Source: Burkholderiales bacterium
Lineage (GTDB): Bacteria; Pseudomonadota; Gammaproteobacteria; Burkholderiales; Burkholderiaceae_C
Assembly: GCA_947462175.1 (NCBI GenBank)
Contig: CANHOE010000183.1
Coordinates: 1 to 5,819 of the forward strand
DNA: 5,819 nt
Direction of reading: 5' to 3'
The notes under the pieces were generated by a model that made no database searches, was not told the origin of the DNA, and saw only the letters and a program-made list of their open reading frames with translations. Shown here one piece after another: positions 1 through 5,819 of the stretch. The translations under genes were made by a program, and so were the position numbers. Position 1 is the first letter of the stretch. Each line of letters begins with the position of its first letter.

Positions 1-1492
1 CGCCGAAGTACTCCAGGGACGCCCACACGCTGCGAGGTAGGCGAGACGCCGCAATGCACGCATCGGGCGGCACGTGTTGGGCCACGCGATTGACGAGCGG
101 GCGCAAACTGCGCGCGTAGTCCAGCACCGGAAGCATCAAGGTCATCAACAACAGCCAGCACAGTGCGACGCCGCTGGCTGGCAGCACCAGACTCTTCCAG
201 AGCGCATGCTGGTTGCGTCCGGTGCGCCAACGCACCAGCCACAACCAAGCCAAGCTCCCGGCAGCCGCCAGGGCCAGCGCAACGATGGAGAACTGAGAGA
301 CGAAGCCTGGAGCCAGCTTCACAACGTTCTGCGCAGGGCGCACCGGGAAGCCGATCTGCAGTGAGGCGTAGATGACCCAGAACGCGACGGCGCAAACGCT
401 GAAGAAGAACACCGAGAACCAGTCGACCGCCGCAGCCGTGCTGCGTTTGAGTGTTGGCAATGCAAAGGCAGCCAGTAGCGCAAACGCCGGCAGCGAAAGC
501 ATCAGGGCACGGTCCTGCCCGCCCATAACGACACTTGCCGTGGCCGTCACCGTCGCGCAGCTCAGTGGCACCGCGATGTGGCGGCTCATGATGTGGCGGC
601 GCCACTGCCAGAGCGTCCAGAGTGCCATGGGCCACATCGGCCATAAAAACCAGAGCCACTGTCGTGCGACCGCCTTCACGCTGTCGAGCGTGCGATAACT
701 TTCCGCCTGCCAGGTCCACAGGCCGAAGGTTGTGGCAAGTGCTGCCGTCAGGGCCGTGGCGCTGACGACCCACGGCATGAAGCGTCGCACGTTGTGATAG
801 GCCGATCGGCCGCACACCAAGCTGCCCGCCAGACCGAGTGCGAGTGCGATGCTTGGCGCGCCACTTCCAGCCAATGCCGGCAGGCCGATCAGGACGGCGA
901 GCTTCGCGCTCCAATCGCGCGATGGGCTGGCCGCCATCGCATAGGTGTAGAGCGCCACGCAGGCGAGCTGGGTCAGTTCGGGCGTTGTCTCGTGCCCGAG
1001 TTGCAGCAGCCCCAGGGTGGCGATCAATGCGAGCAACGCGCCATCGGCCATCGCTCTGGCGTAATCGACCGGGTCGGCCTCACCGCCGAAGGCGAAGGGC
1101 AGCGGTTGGGCTGCTTCAGTGCGTGCCAGGTGGTAGGCGGCGTACCAGGTCAGAGCCAGAACCGCGATCAGAAGCATCGCGAAAGGAAGACGGGCCGCGA
1201 GCGCCGGGTCGACCCAGGGGCCGAGCAATCTGATGAAGATCGCGCCCAGCCAGTAAGGCACGGGCGCGGGGTCGGCCATGACACCGCCCACGGTTGGCAT
1301 CCACCATGACGACCGGCCATCGGCCATGCTGACCATGTAGCCGAAAGCGGTCACATCGGCATTGCGCCAGGGATCACGCCCAAAAAGTCCTGGCAGCACG
1401 TAGGCGGCGCAGAACAGCAACAAGGCCCAGCGTGGCAGCCGCTGCACGGCACGCTGCGAAACCAGGGCGGGGTTCAGTGAGGAGTGGACCAT
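1..1492 (-). CDS. ArnT/PMT-like membrane glycosyltransferase, partial (C-terminus off the left edge)
   Basis: An uninterrupted minus-strand frame of 497 codons starts at the ATG at 1492 and leaves the window without a stop. The product is a polytopic inner-membrane protein. A basic N-terminus is followed by a membrane segment at about residues 21-37, a periplasmic-type loop, and many further hydrophobic stretches (about 103-120, 148-165, 196-225, 241-260, 278-296, 331-347, 357-378, 401-420, 434-455). The first loop holds GRDPWRNAD (38-46) and later ADPAPVPYW (73-81). These correspond in position to the acidic motif and the 'KPPLYYW' motif of GT-C enzymes of the ArnT/PMT_2 type, which transfer a sugar from a polyprenyl-phosphate donor on the periplasmic face. 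The segment from about 458 (DYARSLRPL...LEYFG) resembles the start of the soluble C-terminal part of that family. Donor and acceptor cannot be told. The family call comes from motif layout only. The start codon directly abuts the rpmE terminator and has no Shine-Dalgarno sequence, so a later start is possible. Confidence 0.8.
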   Translation of the reverse strand, partial: MVHSSLNPALVSQRAVQRLPRWALLLFCAAYVLPGLFGRDPWRNADVTAFGYMVSMADGRSSWWMPTVGGVMADPAPVPYWLGAIFIRLLGPWVDPALAARLPFAMLLIAVLALTWYAAYHLARTEAAQPLPFAFGGEADPVDYARAMADGALLALIATLGLLQLGHETTPELTQLACVALYTYAMAASPSRDWSAKLAVLIGLPALAGSGAPSIALALGLAGSLVCGRSAYHNVRRFMPWVVSATALTAALATTFGLWTWQAESYRTLDSVKAVARQWLWFLWPMWPMALWTLWQWRRHIMSRHIAVPLSCATVTATASVVMGGQDRALMLSLPAFALLAAFALPTLKRSTAAAVDWFSVFFFSVCAVAFWVIYASLQIGFPVRPAQNVVKLAPGFVSQFSIVALALAAAGSLAWLWLVRWRTGRNQHALWKSLVLPASGVALCWLLLMTLMLPVLDYARSLRPLVNRVAQHVPPDACIAASRLPRSVWASLEYFG

Positions 1493-1494
1493 GT

Positions 1495-1520
1495 AAAAAA
1501 AGGCAGCCGAGGCTGCCTTT
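1495..1520 (-). terminator. Intrinsic terminator of rpmE
   Basis: On the minus strand, AAAGGCAGCC (1520-1511), the two bases TC and GGCTGCCTTT (1508-1499) form a near-perfect hairpin. In practice this is a 9-bp stem with a CTCG tetraloop. The run of seven T residues (1501-1495) overlaps and follows the 3' arm. The stem begins 26 bases after the rpmE stop. It is a classic Rho-independent terminator for rpmE transcripts. The plus-strand copy has an A-run upstream and only three T residues downstream, so it should act mainly in the minus direction. Confidence 0.88.
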
Positions 1521-1546
1521 CTGAACGTGTGGGTGTGTGATCCGGA

Positions 1547-1801
1547 TTACTTCTTCAGGTGCGCAAACTTGTTGCGGAATTTTTCAACACGGCCGCCCAG
1601 CGAGTCGACGCTCTTTTGCGTGCCTGTGTAGAACGGATGCGATTCGCTGGTGGTTTCGAGCTTGAACAGTGGCACTTCACGGCCATCGTCCAGCTTGATG
1701 GTTTCCTTCGCCGTGGCGCACGAACGCGTGACGAACTTGAAGCCGTTGGACAAATCGACGAAGCACACGTCGCGGTAGTTGGGGTGAATGCCGTCTTTCA
1801 T
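1547..1801 (-). CDS. rpmE: 50S ribosomal protein L31, type B (zinc-independent form)
   Basis: This encodes an 84-residue protein beginning MKDGIHPNYRDVCFVDLSNG. It ends with the block SHPFYTGTQKSVDS near residue 60 and the basic tail RVEKFRNKFAHLKK. This is the signature of type B L31 (also called rpmE2 or YkgM), a small protein of the large ribosomal subunit that lies at the subunit interface. The zinc-binding CxxC pair of classical L31 is absent. Only isolated cysteines at 13 and 28 are seen, as expected for the C-minus form. The frame stays open upstream to 1933, but the ATG at 1801 matches the family N-terminus and has AAAGG five bases upstream, so I chose it. The gene follows rho on the same strand, 124 bases downstream, and ends in a strong intrinsic terminator. 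The type B paralogue is often named rpmE2 or ykgM; the symbol rpmE is used loosely here. Confidence 0.95.
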   Translation of the reverse strand: MKDGIHPNYRDVCFVDLSNGFKFVTRSCATAKETIKLDDGREVPLFKLETTSESHPFYTGTQKSVDSLGGRVEKFRNKFAHLKK

Positions 1802-1831
1802 GGAAACCTTTGAGCTGTTTAGCGGGAGCCA

Positions 1832-1848
1832 CGTCGAACAATTCGACG
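1832..1848. repeat. Inverted repeat in the rpmE leader
   Basis: CGTCGAA and TTCGACG are separated by three bases (CAA on plus, TTG on minus), giving a perfect 7-bp dyad 31 bases upstream of the rpmE ATG. In RNA it would form a small hairpin in the presumed rpmE 5' leader. In DNA it could equally be an operator half-site pair. It is not followed by a T-run in the minus direction, so it is not an intrinsic terminator. The function is not known from sequence. Confidence 0.5.
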
Positions 1849-1873
1849 CACTTGCCATTGGGAAAAGCCGGTG

Positions 1874-1879
1874 AGTATA
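1874..1879 (-). promoter_or_regulatory. Candidate -10 element of an rpmE promoter
   Basis: The minus strand reads TATACT here, matching the sigma-70 -10 consensus at five of six bases. It lies about 73 bases upstream of the rpmE ATG. Only a poor -35 partner is seen (TCGGCA at 15-base spacing). Transcription would start near 1867 and give a leader of about 65 nucleotides containing the 1832-1848 dyad. Read-through from rho is an alternative way to express rpmE. Confidence 0.35.
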
Positions 1880-1903
1880 GCTTGCGATAGATATTGCCGA
1901 CCG

Positions 1904-1921
1904 CTGGGCTCGCAAGCCCAG
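1904..1921 (-). other. Hairpin just after the rho stop codon
   Basis: On the minus strand CTGGGCT and AGCCCAG pair across a TGCG loop, giving a perfect 7-bp stem that begins four bases after the rho TGA. No U-tract follows (CGGTCGGCAATAT), so it is not a standard intrinsic terminator. It may mark a processed or protected rho 3' end, or only slow polymerase between rho and rpmE. Confidence 0.5.
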
Positions 1922-1925
1922 AGGC

Positions 1926-3188
1926 TCATCCACCCCGACGCATCATGTCGAAGAAGTCGTGATTGGTCTTGGTGGACTTCATCTTGTCGAGAATGAACTC
2001 CATCGCCTCGATCTCGTCCATCGGGTAAAGCAATTTGCGCAGGATCCAGGTCTTCTGCAAGATTTCCGGCTTGAGCAGCAGTTCTTCGCGACGCGTTCCC
2101 GACTTGTTCAGCAGGATCGACGGGTAGACGCGCTTCTCGGCCATGCGTCGATCCAGATGGATTTCGCAGTTGCCTGTGCCCTTGAATTCTTCGTAGATCA
2201 CCTCGTCCATCCGGCTTCCGGTATCAACCAGCGCGGTGCCGATGATGGTCAGCGAGCCGCCTTCTTCGATGTTGCGCGCTGCGCCGAAGAATCGCTTTGG
2301 GCGCTGCAGCGCGTTGGCGTCAACACCACCGGTCAGTACCTTGCCGGAAGACGGCAGCACATTGTTGTAGGCGCGAGCGAGGCGCGTGATCGAGTCGAGC
2401 AGGATCACCACATCCTTCTTCATTTCGACCAGGCGCTTGGCGCGCTCGATCACCATTTCGGCCACCTGAACGTGGCGTTGTGCCGGCTCGTCGAAGGTGG
2501 AGCTGATCACCTCCCCGCGCACGGTGCGCTGCATCTCGGTCACTTCCTCGGGGCGCTCGTCGACCAGCAGAACGATCAGGTGCGCTTCGGGGTAGTTCGC
2601 GACGATGGCGTGCGCGAGCTGCTGCATCATCACCGTCTTGCCGCTCTTCGGCGCCGACACCAGCAGCGCGCGCTGGCCCTTGCCGATCGGCGCGATCAGA
2701 TCGACGATGCGGGCGGTGATGTTTTCATCGGACTTGATGTCGCGTTCCAGCTTGAACTGCTCTTTGGGGAAGAGCGGTGTCAAGTTCTCGAACATGATCT
2801 TGTTCTTGCTCTCCTCCGGCGTCAGGCCATTGACCTTATCCACCTTGACCAGCGCGAAGTAGCGCTCGCCGTCCTTGGGTACTCGAACCTCGCCTTCGAC
2901 ATCGTCACCCGTGTGCAGATTGAAGCGGCGGATCTGGCTGGGGCTCAGGTAGATGTCGTCGGTAGACGCCATGTAGCTGGCGTCAGGTGCGCGCAGAAAA
3001 CCGAATCCGTCAGGCAGCACCTCGAGCACGCCGTCGCCGAACACCTGTTCTCCGCCCTTGGCGCGCTTCTTCATGATCGCGAACATCAGCTCCTGCTTGC
3101 GCAGTCGCGTGACGTTTTCGATCTCCAGCGCTTCACCCATCGTGATGAGTTCGGAAACGTGGAGCGCTTTCAGTTCAGACAGGTGCAT
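1926..3188 (-). CDS. rho: Transcription termination factor Rho
   Basis: A complete 420-residue protein, close to the 419 residues of E. coli Rho. Rho is a cytoplasmic homohexameric RNA-dependent ATPase that loads on C-rich RNA, translocates 5' to 3' and releases RNA polymerase. The N-terminal helical part starts MHLSELKALHVSEL. The RNA-binding cold-shock-like domain follows, with LPDGFGFLR (58-66) and DDIYLSPSQIRRFNLHTGD (77-95). The ATPase core has Walker A APKSGKT (179-185), the catalytic glutamate in LVDERPEEV (E211), Walker B VVILLDS (260-266), the Q-loop around SSGKVLTGG (280-288), the R-loop region near 322-330 and the arginine-finger region TRREE (365-369). All key residues appear intact. 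A TTG at 3248 would add 20 residues in frame, but the ATG at 3188 gives the conserved N-terminus. No strong Shine-Dalgarno sequence is visible. The gene follows trxA, an order also seen in E. coli. Confidence 0.98.
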   Translation of the reverse strand: MHLSELKALHVSELITMGEALEIENVTRLRKQELMFAIMKKRAKGGEQVFGDGVLEVLPDGFGFLRAPDASYMASTDDIYLSPSQIRRFNLHTGDDVEGEVRVPKDGERYFALVKVDKVNGLTPEESKNKIMFENLTPLFPKEQFKLERDIKSDENITARIVDLIAPIGKGQRALLVSAPKSGKTVMMQQLAHAIVANYPEAHLIVLLVDERPEEVTEMQRTVRGEVISSTFDEPAQRHVQVAEMVIERAKRLVEMKKDVVILLDSITRLARAYNNVLPSSGKVLTGGVDANALQRPKRFFGAARNIEEGGSLTIIGTALVDTGSRMDEVIYEEFKGTGNCEIHLDRRMAEKRVYPSILLNKSGTRREELLLKPEILQKTWILRKLLYPMDEIEAMEFILDKMKSTKTNHDFFDMMRRGG

Positions 3189-3380
3189 GGAGGCATAACC
3201 GGAAAGGTGAGCGGAGATATGGGCAGGCGCTATGACGCCCTCTGCCAAGGGGCCTGAGCCGAGCGCAATCTGAATGGATGCGTTGTACGGCCGAAGGGCG
3301 GGGGGTGGAGCCGCCGGATTGTCGTTTGGCGGTATCGCTGGTGCGCCTCAACCCGAGAATGAGATCTGTGGCGACTGAAT
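3189..3380 (-). promoter_or_regulatory. rho 5' leader with C-rich, possible rut-like sequence
   Basis: The minus-strand stretch ahead of rho is rich in C and pyrimidine-C dinucleotides. Examples are CCACCCCCCGCCC (complement of 3296-3308) and the run CGCCTGCCCATATCTCC and onward, close to the ATG. Such unstructured C-rich RNA is the type Rho loads on, and E. coli rho is known to be autoregulated through termination in its leader. Applying that here is inference. I could not place a convincing -35/-10 pair, and I see no substantial leader-peptide ORF. Confidence 0.35.
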
Positions 3381-3403
3381 GAGTGAGGCGGGGAACCTCA
3401 CTC
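3381..3403 (-). other. Hairpin downstream of trxA, lacking a U-tract
   Basis: GAGTGAGG and CCTCACTC form a perfect 8-bp stem with a 7-base loop, starting 11 bases after the trxA stop. On the minus strand it is followed by ATTCAG rather than a T-run, so it is at best a weak intrinsic terminator. It may instead stabilise the trxA mRNA 3' end or help separate trxA from rho. Confidence 0.55.
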
Positions 3404-3414
3404 GAACAAAATTA

Positions 3415-3744
3415 TTATAGGTTGCCGTCGATGAAGGCTGTCAACTGGGCCTTCGTCAGGGCGCCCACCTTGGTCGCCGCCAGGGCACCGTCCTTGAAGA
3501 GCATCAGCGTCGGAATGCCGCGGATGCCGTATTTGGCCGGCACATCACGGTTCTCATCCACATTCATCTTGGTGATCTGCAGCCGGCCGTCATAGGCCTT
3601 TGACGCCTCGTCGAGGATCGGCGCAATCGCCTTGCAGGGGCCGCACCATTCGGCCCAATAGTCCACCAAAACGGGCTTGCTGGATTTGATGACGTCACTT
3701 TCAAAAGACGCATCAGACGTGTGTGTGATCAGTTCGCTGCTCAT
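3415..3744 (-). CDS. trxA: Thioredoxin (TrxA)
   Basis: This is a complete 109-residue cytoplasmic thioredoxin, the standard length of the family. It carries the redox-active WCGPC at 33-37 within VLVDYWAEWCGPCKAIAP, the buried aspartate (D28) upstream of it, and the cis-proline in RGIPTLMLFKDG (P78). These residues let it reduce protein disulfides, with recycling by thioredoxin reductase. It probably supports ribonucleotide reductase and oxidative stress repair. The frame is open upstream to 3831, but the ATG at 3744 has GAGGA six bases upstream and gives the normal N-terminus (MSSELITHTSDASFESDV). It lies 226 bases upstream of rho on the same strand and diverges from the AddB-like gene. Confidence 0.97.
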   Translation of the reverse strand: MSSELITHTSDASFESDVIKSSKPVLVDYWAEWCGPCKAIAPILDEASKAYDGRLQITKMNVDENRDVPAKYGIRGIPTLMLFKDGALAATKVGALTKAQLTAFIDGNL

Positions 3745-3865
3745 GATGGATCCTCGGTACGAGCGGGCCCGGAGGTGGGCGACAAGGCACAATGATTTTG
3801 ACACATTGGGATCCACTCGCCCGAGGCGCAAAGCTCTGCGCCATGACTGTTTTCCTATCGCTGCG
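3745..3865. promoter_or_regulatory. Divergent intergenic region between trxA and the AddB-like gene
   Basis: These 121 bases must hold the start signals for two divergent genes. A perfect TTGACA lies on the plus strand at 3798-3803, but 17 bases downstream there is only CCGAGG, so it is not a convincing promoter. CAATG (3790-3794) and CATTG (3804-3808) form a short dyad around it. A CGGGCCCG palindrome lies nearer trxA, and the trxA Shine-Dalgarno GAGGA is next to its ATG. No promoter can be assigned with confidence. Confidence 0.4.
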
Positions 3866-5819
3866 ATGATGAAAATCTTTCTTTGGGATCAGCCCAGCGA
3901 CCCTTGGTCGGCTGCCGTATCGGCCGCTGTAGGCTGGGCTGGCGAGCATGGGGTCGCGCTTCGGGATGCGGTCTTCCTGGTGCCTTTCGCCCAGCACCTG
4001 CCGCTGGCCCGCAAAGCCTGGGCCGCTTCGGATCTGTGGATGCCCCGCGTCGAGACAACACAGACGCTGGCTCGCAGCCTCGCACCCGCCGAGCCGCCGT
4101 CGGGTGACGACATACGCTTCGATACCGCGCTCGACACGCTGACGGCGCGCAGGCTGCTGCGCAGCCAATCGTTTTTTGCTGTCTGGCTGCGACGCGATCC
4201 ACGTGCCTTCGATCAGGCGGCCCAGGTGCTGGCACAAACGGCACAGGCTATCGCCCGCGCACTGGCTGACGCGCCGCCATTGCAGCGCGAGCGGTATTGC
4301 GTTGCCGGCAGAGCTGCTCTGAGCGCAGTCGGCGGCATCGGTGGCAGCGAGCGCCATCTGGCGCGCCTGGCATTCGAGTGGGCCGCTTCAACGCCAGCGG
4401 CTGCCACCGATGTGCTGTTCTCGTGGCGGCCTTCGGCCTGGATCGTTGTGCAGGCCGGCGGCGTCGATGCGCTGACCCAGAGGCTCGTCGCTGAAGGGAT
4501 CACCCCGGCCTTGTGGATCGATGCCGATCCGCCCGGCGTTGATCCCATCCAGGCGGTGGCCCCCAGGACGCATGTTGAGATCCAGGTGTGCAGTGGCTTC
4601 GAGGACGAGGCGCAGCGAGCCGCTGCGCAGGTACTGGCCTATCTGGCCCGCCATGGCGCACCGGTCGCGCTGATCGCACAAGACCGCCTGCTGGCGCGTC
4701 GGGTGGGGGCCCTGCTGGCCCGCCAACGCGTGCCGTTGCGAGACGAAACCGGCTGGACCTTGTCGACCACCCGCTCGGCGGCAGCCGTGATGTCGATGTT
4801 GCGAGCAGCGTCGCCGACCGCCACCGTGGATGACGTGCTGGACGCGATCAAGTCATGGCCCGTGGTCGTGACCGAATCAGTCGACGGCAACGCGATGGCC
4901 GAACTCGAAGCGGCGTTGCGCCGCCAGCACTGGGCACGACCGGCGGCGGTGAATCCGCAACGCCTCTCGGTTGCGGCTGCGATGCTCTGGGAATTGGCGG
5001 CCCAGGTCATCGAGCCGCTGCGCGGCGCAGGCGCACAGACACTCGCCGCCTGGAGTTACCGCTTGCGGTCGGCACTGGAAGCCAGCGGAGTGGCCGCGAT
5101 GTTGGCCGCCGACGAGGCGGGTCAGCCAGTCTTGTCGGCGTTGCACCTGGGCACGACCGAACTCTGGTCCGCCCACCCGGAGACCCTGGCGCTGGCCGAA
5201 TACGCACGCTGGGTCGATGCAGCGCTCGAGCACTCCAGCTATGTGCCCGCGTCGCCCGAGGCGCCAGCAGTCATCGTTCTGCCTGCGGCGCGTGCAATGC
5301 TGCGGCCCTTCGCGGCCGTTGTCTGGCCTGGCGCTGACGAGAAGCGACTGGGTGCGGCCTCGTCGCCGCACCCGCTGCTCAATGACGCTGAAGCCGAGAC
5401 CCTCGGTTTGCCGACTGCGGCGCAGCGCCGCGACCGAGAGCTCATCGCGTTCGCGCAGGCGCTGCGCGGCGCGCCAGTGACCCTGTTGCGACGCACTGAT
5501 GACGGTGGCGAGCCGCTCTCGGCCAGCCCCTGGCTCGACCGGCTGGTGTCGGCACGGCGGCAGGCCGGACAGCAGTCTCCCGCGCAAGCATCTGACACGC
5601 GCATCGAACAGTGGGTGCCTTCACATCCGATAGCGCGTCCGCTGCCGAGCGCGCCGACGCTGCTGCCGGCCCGCCTGAGTGCCAGCGCCTGCGAGGCCTT
5701 GCGTACCTGCCCTTATCGCTTCTTTGCGCTGCGCATGCTCGGTCTGCAAGCCGCCGAAGAACTCGATGGTGAAGTGGAGAAGCGCGATTACGGCACCTGG
5801 CTGCATGCGGTGTTGCACC
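3866..5819 (+). CDS. AddB-like PD-(D/E)XK nuclease family protein, partial (C-terminus off the right edge)
   Basis: An uninterrupted frame of 651 codons starts at two adjacent ATGs (3866 and 3869) and has no stop in the window. The N-terminus (MMKIFLWDQPSDPW) lacks a Walker A GxxGxGKT motif. The long middle therefore looks like the inactivated superfamily I helicase body of proteobacterial AddB proteins. WPGADEKRLG (487-496) and SASPWLDRL (552-560) lie where AddB proteins keep degenerate helicase-domain remnants. From about 604 the sequence LSASACEALRTCPYRFFAL opens the RecB-type nuclease domain. C615 in TCPYRFF corresponds to the first iron-sulfur cysteine of AddB, and DYGTWLH gives the first nuclease-motif histidine (H647). 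The catalytic D/E-x-K residues and the other three cysteines lie beyond the edge. The protein should pair with an AddA/UvrD-like helicase-nuclease, likely encoded downstream, to resect double-strand breaks. No good Shine-Dalgarno sequence is visible. Family assignment is by motif and layout; addB is a plausible symbol but is not proven. Confidence 0.82.
   Translation, partial: MMKIFLWDQPSDPWSAAVSAAVGWAGEHGVALRDAVFLVPFAQHLPLARKAWAASDLWMPRVETTQTLARSLAPAEPPSGDDIRFDTALDTLTARRLLRSQSFFAVWLRRDPRAFDQAAQVLAQTAQAIARALADAPPLQRERYCVAGRAALSAVGGIGGSERHLARLAFEWAASTPAAATDVLFSWRPSAWIVVQAGGVDALTQRLVAEGITPALWIDADPPGVDPIQAVAPRTHVEIQVCSGFEDEAQRAAAQVLAYLARHGAPVALIAQDRLLARRVGALLARQRVPLRDETGWTLSTTRSAAAVMSMLRAASPTATVDDVLDAIKSWPVVVTESVDGNAMAELEAALRRQHWARPAAVNPQRLSVAAAMLWELAAQVIEPLRGAGAQTLAAWSYRLRSALEASGVAAMLAADEAGQPVLSALHLGTTELWSAHPETLALAEYARWVDAALEHSSYVPASPEAPAVIVLPAARAMLRPFAAVVWPGADEKRLGAASSPHPLLNDAEAETLGLPTAAQRRDRELIAFAQALRGAPVTLLRRTDDGGEPLSASPWLDRLVSARRQAGQQSPAQASDTRIEQWVPSHPIARPLPSAPTLLPARLSASACEALRTCPYRFFALRMLGLQAAEELDGEVEKRDYGTWLHAVLH

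Noticed and set aside
575..600. An 11-bp direct repeat (GATGTGGCGGC twice, 15-base period)
   Set aside because: It lies in frame within the membrane protein gene and encodes a short RHI repeat. It is too short to suggest a mobile element or functional repeat.
74..1309. Several plus-strand open frames (for example 74-364, 372-698, 794-1309)
   Set aside because: They lie opposite one continuous minus-strand frame that encodes a coherent polytopic membrane protein. The plus-strand products are low-complexity Arg/Gln/Ala-rich sequences.
1959..3257. A 432-codon plus-strand open frame opposite rho
   Set aside because: It is the antisense shadow of a strongly conserved rho gene in GC-rich DNA. Its His-, Arg-, Leu- and Gln-rich composition resembles no known protein.
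3296..3308. G-rich plus-strand run resembling a G-quadruplex seed
   Set aside because: There are not four separated G-tracts of three, so a stable quadruplex is not supported. It is better described as the C-rich strand of the rho leader.
3798..3803. Perfect TTGACA as a -35 box for the AddB-like gene
   Set aside because: No acceptable -10 hexamer occurs 16-18 bases downstream, so it was not called as a promoter.
3713..4357. A 214-codon minus-strand frame spanning the trxA upstream region
   Set aside because: It overlaps both the trxA start and the AddB-like gene, and its product is Arg/Ala/Gln-rich without motifs. It is best explained by GC-rich frame openness.
4213..5818. Multiple minus-strand open frames under the AddB-like gene (for example 4877-5587)
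   Set aside because: All are shadows of the uninterrupted plus-strand frame with recognisable nuclease-family motifs, and none shows a domain of its own.

Overview
This is a GC-rich bacterial chromosomal segment, most probably from a betaproteobacterium of the order Burkholderiales (Comamonadaceae-like). I infer this from the protein character of Rho and type B L31, from the trxA-rho-rpmE gene order with an AddB-like nuclease gene next door, and from GC-rich third codon positions. I see no insertion sequence, CRISPR array, tRNA, rRNA or phage gene. It looks like ordinary core chromosome, with a little regulatory structure between genes.

Layout. Four genes lie on the minus strand and are read right to left: trxA (thioredoxin, 3415-3744), rho (termination factor, 1926-3188), rpmE (type B ribosomal protein L31, 1547-1801), and a multi-pass membrane protein of the ArnT/PMT-like glycosyltransferase type (start 1492, running off the left edge). 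A fifth gene starts at about 3866 on the plus strand, divergent from trxA, and runs off the right edge. It encodes an AddB-like protein: an inactivated helicase-like body followed by the start of a RecB-family PD-(D/E)XK nuclease domain. Both edge genes lack a stop codon inside the window, so simple closed-ORF calling misses them although their frames are uninterrupted.

Intergenic regions. The trxA-rho gap (about 226 bases) holds an 8-bp hairpin without a U-tract and a C-rich, G-poor leader that could carry a Rho-loading site for rho autoregulation. The rho-rpmE gap (about 124 bases) holds a 7-bp hairpin just after the rho stop, a TATACT element and a 7-bp inverted repeat in the presumed rpmE leader. 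The rpmE gene ends in a textbook intrinsic terminator whose U-tract stops two bases before the ATG of the membrane glycosyltransferase. The trxA/nuclease divergent region (about 121 bases) has no promoter pair I can place with confidence.

How the genes fit together. trxA, rho and rpmE are housekeeping genes for disulfide reduction, transcription termination and translation. The trxA-rho adjacency also occurs in Escherichia coli. The glycosyltransferase-like protein would act in the inner membrane on lipid-linked sugars. The AddB-like protein would work with an AddA-type helicase-nuclease, probably encoded just beyond the right edge, in processing double-strand breaks. I found no convincing new biological system; the points worth a second look are regulatory.
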